Origin: Balneolales bacterium
GTDB lineage: Bacteria; Bacteroidota; Rhodothermia; Balneolales; Natronogracilivirgulaceae
Length of the DNA: 10,504 nucleotides
Assembly: GCA_007127695.1 (NCBI GenBank)
Contig: SKYW01000136.1
Coordinates: 1 to 10,504, forward strand
Reading direction: 5' to 3'
Shown here in pieces: positions 6,702-10,504 of the stretch (position 1 is its first letter; each line of letters begins with the position of its first letter). A program made the translations under genes and the position numbers. The notes under the pieces were generated by a model. The model worked only from the letters and a program-made list of their open reading frames with translations. It had not been told where the DNA came from and ran no database searches.

Positions 6702-7313
6702 TCAGCCTTGGGCGTTTTTGAAGTTTTCTTCCACCTTGTCCCAGTTCACGACATTCCAGAATGCCTTCACGTAGTCGGGCCGACGGTTCTGGTAGTTGAG
6801 ATAGTAGGCGTGCTCCCAAACATCCAGTCCAAGAATGGGTACCAGTCCTTTCATAAGCGGACTGTCCTGGTTCGCTGTGGAAATCACTTCCAGTTCGCCG
6901 TTTTTGTTTACCACGAGCCAGGCCCAGCCGGATCCGAAACGGGTGGTGGCCGCGTTTGCGAATTTTTCCTTGAATGCGTCAAGTGAGTCAAATGACTTTT
7001 TTATGGCCTCTGCCACGGCTTCTTTGGGTTCCCCTCCGCCATCCGGACTCAGTACTTCCCAGAAGAGCGAGTGGTTGGCATGTCCACCAGCGTTGTTGAT
7101 CACGCCCTGACGGATGTCATCATTCAGGCTGTCAATATTCTGGAGCACCTCCTCGACGGCACGTTCTGCCATCGGGTGTCCCTTCAGGGCATCATTGGCT
7201 TTGTCAATATATGTCTGATGGTGCTTGGTGTGGTGAATCTCCATGGTTTTTGCATCGATGTGCGGCTCCAGCGCATCGTATGCATACGGAAGATCGGGAA
7301 GTTTGAAAGCCAT
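6702..7313 (-). CDS. sodA: Superoxide dismutase, Mn-type
   Basis: This 203-residue enzyme belongs to the Fe/Mn superoxide dismutase family and converts superoxide to hydrogen peroxide and oxygen in the cytosol. The four metal ligands are in place: His27, His81, Asp164 and His168, the last two in the signature [15 protein letters not shown] (76-82) and Gln149 in TANQDSPL mark it as the manganese form rather than the iron form, which carries the active-site glutamine at the position of Gly77. Length and both domains are normal. The start ATG follows a strong ribosome binding site, AGAGGT, 5 nt upstream. It is divergent from the SthA-like flavoprotein, 176 bp apart, so the two may share regulation. 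The metal assignment rests on sequence only. Confidence 0.97.
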   Translation of the reverse strand: MAFKLPDLPYAYDALEPHIDAKTMEIHHTKHHQTYIDKANDALKGHPMAERAVEEVLQNIDSLNDDIRQGVINNAGGHANHSLFWEVLSPDGGGEPKEAVAEAIKKSFDSLDAFKEKFANAATTRFGSGWAWLVVNKNGELEVISTANQDSPLMKGLVPILGLDVWEHAYYLNYQNRRPDYVKAFWNVVNWDKVEENFKNAQG

Positions 7314-7435
7314 GTTATACCTCTGTCGGTTTTATTCTTATTTACTTGTTTTGTTGGCAATTAATGTCGTCTACATCTATTGTAACAGCATGCATCCGGA
7401 AATAATTTCTGTCATGAAGGGAATTTCATGTTATC

Positions 7436-7464
7436 TTGCTGGCAGCAAAAATTGTTGCTAAAAA
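7436..7464 (+). promoter_or_regulatory. Operator-like dyad with promoter-like elements before the SthA-like gene
   Basis: TTGCTG-g-CAGCAA (7436-7448) is a perfect 13-bp palindrome. A third half-site, TTGCT, follows at 7455-7459, so AGCAA (7444-7448) and TTGCT also form an inverted repeat with a 6-bp spacer. TTGCTG could serve as a -35 element with TAAAAA (7459-7464) as a -10 after 17 nt, giving a leader of about 20 nt before the ATG at 7490. The symmetry is seen directly; the operator and promoter roles are inferred. Confidence 0.35.
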
Positions 7465-7489
7465 CTGTAGAATCAATACGGATGGAAAC

Positions 7490-8935
7490 ATGAGCAGAGA
7501 TTATGATGTCATCATCCTTGGCAGCGGTCCGGCAGGCTTCTCCTGCGCAATGCAATCTGCCAAGTTTGACAAAAGAGCATTGATCATTGAAGCCAATGAA
7601 AGCTTTCTGGGCGGCACGTGGATCAACACTGGCACGGTGCCGAGCAAGGCCCTCAGAGAGACCGCCAGCAGCATCCACAGGTACACATCCCAGTTCGGCG
7701 ATGAGGGCATAAAACCCTATGACCGCTTCCAGATGCGTGACGTGCTGCGGCACAAGGACCGCGTGCTGGCAACCCAGAACAGTGAGATAAAGGACAGCCT
7801 GATCAAGAACGAAGTGGATACCGCTCTGGGCTTCGGCCGTCTCCTCGATGCGCATACCGTTGAGGTGAGCAGCGAGGATGGTGAAAAAAAACGGTTCACG
7901 GCTGATCACATCCTGATTTCCACCGGCGCCACCTCAACGAAGCCGGATGAGTTTGAGATCGACCACGTCACGGTCCTGGACAACCGGTCGATCCTGGATA
8001 TCCATTACATACCGAAAAGGCTGGTCATAGTGGGCACCAACATCCAGGCAATGGAATTCGCCACGGTGTTTTCCGCACTCGGAACACGGGTCACCATCCT
8101 GAACGGCCAGGAAGATTATCTGGTGTTCCTCGACAAGGAGATCAAGAAGGAGTTCAATGCAGCGCTGGATGAAGCCCATATCAACATTTTCAACCGGACC
8201 CGCGTGCTCCAGGTCGGTCCCAACCCCCTGCGGAACTGCACCGAGGTCAAGTATCAGGACAAGGATTCCGAAGAAATGCATGTCGTTGAAACGGAGCTGG
8301 TCCTCTATTTCGGTGATCGCAAACCAAACTCGGCGCATCTCGGGCTGGAAGAGCTGGGGATCAAAACCGATGGCAAAGGGTTTATTCAGGTGGATGAGAA
8401 CAACCAGACCAAGGTTCCATCCATATACGCTGCGGGAGATGTGATCGGACATCCGAGTCTTGCTTCGGTATCTTTTTCACAGGGAAGGAACGCATCCTGC
8501 CACATGTTCGGTATTTCCAGGATGGAAACGGAGAGTATTATTCCGTACGGCATATATGCTATCCCGGAAATTGCCAGTGTCGGCCTTACGGAGGATGAGG
8601 CCCGAAGTCAAATCGGCGATGTGACCGTTGGGCGGGCGTATTACCGGAACCTGACCAAAGCCAACATCGCACGGACCCCCCGGGGGATGTTGAAACTGGT
8701 CTTTGAGACCGAATCGCTGCGTCTTCTTGGCGTGCATATAGTGGGGTCCGGGGCATGTGACCTTATCCACACCGGTCAGGCGGTCCTCAACTTCGGGGGA
8801 AGCGCGCGTTATTTCCTGGATACGGTGCACAACTATCCCACCTACTCCGAGGCCTACCGCGTTGCGGCGTTCAATGGGATCAACTACATGTACAAAGGCG
8901 GACAGACCTACAAAGACATCCTGAAAGGGGAATAA
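7490..8935 (+). CDS. sthA: SthA-like FAD flavoprotein, lacking redox cysteines
   Basis: This 481-residue protein is in the pyridine nucleotide-disulfide oxidoreductase family. It most resembles the soluble (Si-specific) NAD(P)+ transhydrogenase SthA, with matching blocks GDVIGHPSLAS (316-326), GIYAIPEIASVG (354-365) and NYPTYSEAYRVAA (448-460). SthA exchanges hydride between NADPH and NAD+. The N-terminal FAD motif GSGPAG (11-16) is intact. At the place of the redox-active CxxxxC the sequence is GGTWINTGT, with Trp44 and Thr49 instead of cysteines; E. coli SthA keeps the first cysteine. The second Rossmann motif, normally GxGxxG, is GTNIQA (182-187), so the pyridine-nucleotide site is also eroded. 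It may still bind FAD, but transhydrogenase activity is uncertain. The ATG at 7490 is preceded by GGATGGA and is preferred to an upstream TTG at 7436, which would add 18 residues that do not fit the family. Confidence 0.85.
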   Translation: MSRDYDVIILGSGPAGFSCAMQSAKFDKRALIIEANESFLGGTWINTGTVPSKALRETASSIHRYTSQFGDEGIKPYDRFQMRDVLRHKDRVLATQNSEIKDSLIKNEVDTALGFGRLLDAHTVEVSSEDGEKKRFTADHILISTGATSTKPDEFEIDHVTVLDNRSILDIHYIPKRLVIVGTNIQAMEFATVFSALGTRVTILNGQEDYLVFLDKEIKKEFNAALDEAHINIFNRTRVLQVGPNPLRNCTEVKYQDKDSEEMHVVETELVLYFGDRKPNSAHLGLEELGIKTDGKGFIQVDENNQTKVPSIYAAGDVIGHPSLASVSFSQGRNASCHMFGISRMETESIIPYGIYAIPEIASVGLTEDEARSQIGDVTVGRAYYRNLTKANIARTPRGMLKLVFETESLRLLGVHIVGSGACDLIHTGQAVLNFGGSARYFLDTVHNYPTYSEAYRVAAFNGINYMYKGGQTYKDILKGE

Positions 8936-8960
8936 TCAGCGTTTGGGGCACGCGGAGAAA

Positions 8961-9000
8961 CCCGGATGCAGAGCCCGGATGCAGAACCCGGATGCGAGAA
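8961..9000. repeat. Three tandem 13-14-bp repeats
   Basis: CCCGGATGCAGAG (8961-8973), CCCGGATGCAGAA (8974-8986) and CCCGGATGCGAGAA (8987-9000) follow one another directly. They lie between the stop of the SthA-like gene and the larger duplication at 9001-9114. They share the CCCGGA core with neighbouring sequence. No coding function is evident. Confidence 0.85.
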
Positions 9001-9114
9001 CCGGAATCACTGTAAAATATGCCCGGGGAGCCGGTCACTTGTCACCGGAATCGAGCCCCGGAATCACTGTAAAATATGCCCGGGGAGCCGGTCACTTGTC
9101 ACCGGAATCGAGCC
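9001..9114. repeat. Exact 57-bp tandem duplication at the 3' end of aspS
   Basis: Positions 9001-9057 and 9058-9114 are identical over all 57 bases by manual comparison. The copy at 9058-9114 holds the last 6-7 codons and stop of aspS (9092-9114) plus 34 nt downstream; the copy at 9001-9057 repeats all of this beyond the true stop. The octamer CCGGAATC occurs several times in and around the unit and could have seeded the duplication. Perfect identity suggests a recent event. Confidence 0.95.
9013..9061 (-). terminator. aspS terminator-like hairpin, distal duplicated copy
   Basis: The 57-bp duplication repeats the same structure. CCGGGG/CCCCGG arms lie at 9023-9028 and 9056-9061, CCGGT/ACCGG arms at 9031-9035 and 9044-9048, and CATATTTTA follows on the minus strand. 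It lies beyond the gene and would act as a back-up terminator. It might also act on plus-strand transcripts from the SthA-like gene, but there is no U-tract on that side. Confidence 0.45.
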
Positions 9115-9119
9115 CCGGG
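9070..9119 (-). terminator. aspS: aspS terminator-like hairpin, proximal copy
   Basis: On the minus strand, CCCGGGG pairs with CCCCGGG (9113-9119 with 9079-9085), and inside that CCGGT pairs with ACCGG (9101-9105 with 9088-9092). The stem is followed by CATATTTTA. The hairpin spans the aspS stop codon at 9092-9094. This is compatible with a Rho-independent terminator, although the internal loop is uneven (7 versus 2 nt) and the U-rich tail is short and broken. Confidence 0.5.
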
Positions 9120-10504
9120 GCCAGCCGGATATGCAGTTCCCTGAGCTGTGCTTCGTCCACCACATCCGGACAATTGTCCATGAGGCTGATGGCCCGCTGG
9201 TTTTTCGGGAAAGCAATGACATCGCGCAGGCTTCTGGCATCGGTGAGCAGCATGGCGATGCGGTCGAGTCCGAGCGCGATACCGCCGTGGGGCGGTGCGC
9301 CGTATCGGAACGCATCCAGAAGGAACCCGAATTTCTGCTGCGCCTCTTCCTTGCCGATGCCCAGGGCTTCGAACATGGTGGATTGCAGTTCGGTTTCGTG
9401 GATACGGATGGATCCCCCTCCGATCTCGCTGCCGTTCATGACCAGATCGTAAGCGCGTGCGCGGACCTTGCCGGGATCGGTTTTGAGCAGGCCGACGTCT
9501 TCGGGACGCGGTGAGGTGAATGGATGGTGCATGGCGTAAAAGCGGCCATCCTCGCTGTCATACTCCAGCAGCGGGAATTCGGTCACCCAGAGCAGGTTGT
9601 ACTTTGAGGTGTCGATGAGGTCGTACTCGCGGGCCATAAGCAGGCGCAGGTCGCCGAGCTGGCCGTAGACGGTTTCCGCCGGTCCGGCCAGGAGCAGAAT
9701 GAGATCGCCTTTTTCCGAGCCGCTGGCGTCTACCATGGTGCGGGTCATATCCTCCGGGACGAACTTGCTGACGCTGGAATAGATCTCCTCTTCGTTGTTT
9801 TTGATGTAGATGAGTCCGCCGGCGCCGATCTCGTCACGCGTGCGTTTTGTGAGGCGGTCCATGACGCCGCGTCCGAGCGATCCCATGCCGGGGACAACGA
9901 ATCCGACAACGGCGCCTCCGTCTGCAACGGTTTTGGAAAAGACGCGGAATTCGGAATCCTTTACGATGTCCGAAAAATCGACAAATTTCATTCCGAAGCG
10001 GGTGTCCGGCTTATCGCTTCCGTAGGTGGTCATGGCTTCGCGGTAGGTCATGCGGGGGAAGGGCGCGGAGACTTCGGCGCCGACCACTTCCTTGAGGATC
10101 CGCTGGAGCAGGCCTTCCATGAGCGAATACACCTGTTCTTCATCCACGAAGGACATTTCCACATCGATCTGGGTGAATTCGGGCTGCCGGTCGGCACGCA
10201 GGTCTTCATCGCGGAAGCATTTTACGATCTGGAAGTATCGGTCCATGCCGGAGACCATCAGTATCTGCTTGTAGGTCTGCGGGCTTTGGGGAAGCGCGTA
10301 AAATTTGCCGGGGTTGACGCGGCTGGGCACCAGGTAGTCCCGTGCCCCTTCCGGGGTGCTGCGCATGAGGAAGGGGGTTTCGATCTCGGCGAACTGCTGT
10401 TCGTGGAAATAGTCGCGGGTGTGACGGTAGATGGCCGAGCGCAGCATCAGGTTTTTTTGCATCACGGGGCGGCGCAGGTCCAGAAACCGGTATTTCAGTC
10501 GCAG
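9092..10504 (-). CDS. aspS: Aspartyl-tRNA synthetase (partial, N-terminus beyond the window)
   Basis: This class II aminoacyl-tRNA synthetase charges tRNA-Asp with aspartate. The visible part is 470 residues and is open to the right edge, where it reads [18 protein letters not shown], a normal internal AspRS segment. The N-terminal anticodon-binding OB-fold, roughly 120-130 residues of a bacterial AspRS, is therefore outside. Visible features are class II motif 2 ([18 protein letters not shown], about 10160-10217), the inserted GAD-like domain typical of bacterial AspRS in the middle, the flipping-loop segment [11 protein letters not shown], and motif 3 (GLDRIAMLL, about 9251-9290). An ATG at about 10460 is an internal methionine, not the start. 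The last codons and stop lie within the 57-bp tandem duplication, but the protein end looks normal. The gene is convergent with the SthA-like gene. Confidence 0.98.
   Translation of the reverse strand: MRLKYRFLDLRRPVMQKNLMLRSAIYRHTRDYFHEQQFAEIETPFLMRSTPEGARDYLVPSRVNPGKFYALPQSPQTYKQILMVSGMDRYFQIVKCFRDEDLRADRQPEFTQIDVEMSFVDEEQVYSLMEGLLQRILKEVVGAEVSAPFPRMTYREAMTTYGSDKPDTRFGMKFVDFSDIVKDSEFRVFSKTVADGGAVVGFVVPGMGSLGRGVMDRLTKRTRDEIGAGGLIYIKNNEEEIYSSVSKFVPEDMTRTMVDASGSEKGDLILLLAGPAETVYGQLGDLRLLMAREYDLIDTSKYNLLWVTEFPLLEYDSEDGRFYAMHHPFTSPRPEDVGLLKTDPGKVRARAYDLVMNGSEIGGGSIRIHETELQSTMFEALGIGKEEAQQKFGFLLDAFRYGAPPHGGIALGLDRIAMLLTDARSLRDVIAFPKNQRAISLMDNCPDVVDEAQLRELHIRLAPGLDSGDK

Noticed and set aside
7436..7489. 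Upstream TTG start for the SthA-like gene
   Set aside because: The 18 extra residues do not fit the family, and the ATG at 7490 has a better ribosome binding site directly before the FAD motif.
9001..9114. CRISPR-like direct repeats
   Set aside because: There are only two adjoining copies with no spacers, and one overlaps the end of aspS; it is a simple tandem duplication.
10463..10465. Start codon of aspS inside the window
   Set aside because: The frame stays open to the right edge and encodes typical AspRS residues before this point, so this is an internal codon of a truncated gene.

Overview
The window looks like chromosomal DNA from a Bacteroidota/Rhodothermota/Balneolota-type bacterium. 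This is inferred from four things. There is a BrxA/BrxB-family bacilliredoxin. A TetR-fold protein sits directly before an ABC1/UbiB-type kinase. There is a lipoprotein with a CBM9-like look. A promoter at the left edge fits both the sigma-70 consensus and the TTTG...TAnnTTTG consensus of Bacteroidota. By eye the GC content is moderate to high. No rRNA, tRNA, CRISPR, insertion sequence or phage gene was seen.

Layout. 1-326 has no convincing gene but carries a strong leftward promoter (77-109) and a pentanucleotide microsatellite (263-307). 327-1763 (-) is a sigma-54-activator-like protein (PAS, AAA+, Fis-type HTH) whose ATPase motifs are eroded. 1842-2702 (-) is a YhhQ-family queuosine precursor transporter, probably upstream of the regulator in the same transcription unit. 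2703-2982 is a gene-free divergent region. 2983-3750 (+) is a TetR-fold protein, followed by 3865-5187 (+), an ABC1/UbiB/AarF-family atypical kinase. 5193-5624 (-) is the bacilliredoxin, tail to tail with the kinase and only 5 bp away. 5740-6591 (+) is a lipoprotein of unknown function. 6702-7313 (-) is a Mn-type superoxide dismutase, divergent from 7490-8935 (+), a SthA-like flavoprotein that lacks both redox cysteine positions. 9092-10504 (-) is aspartyl-tRNA synthetase, with its N-terminus beyond the right edge.

How the genes may work together. Three genes point to redox and oxidative stress handling: the bacilliredoxin, superoxide dismutase and SthA-like flavoprotein. The TetR-fold/ABC1 pair recalls the eukaryotic COQ9/COQ8 pair, in which a TetR-fold lipid-binding protein works with a UbiB-family kinase in quinone biosynthesis. 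That parallel is an inference. The YhhQ transporter belongs to tRNA queuosine supply and AspRS charges a queuosine-containing tRNA (tRNA-Asp), but they are far apart and this may be coincidence.

The oddest signals are the catalytically eroded sigma-54-activator relative, the SthA relative without cysteines and with a damaged second nucleotide-binding motif, the tail-to-tail region 8936-9114, where an exact 57-bp duplication appears to have copied the aspS terminator, and operator-like dyads in two short promoter regions. No complete new multi-gene system could be demonstrated from this sequence alone.
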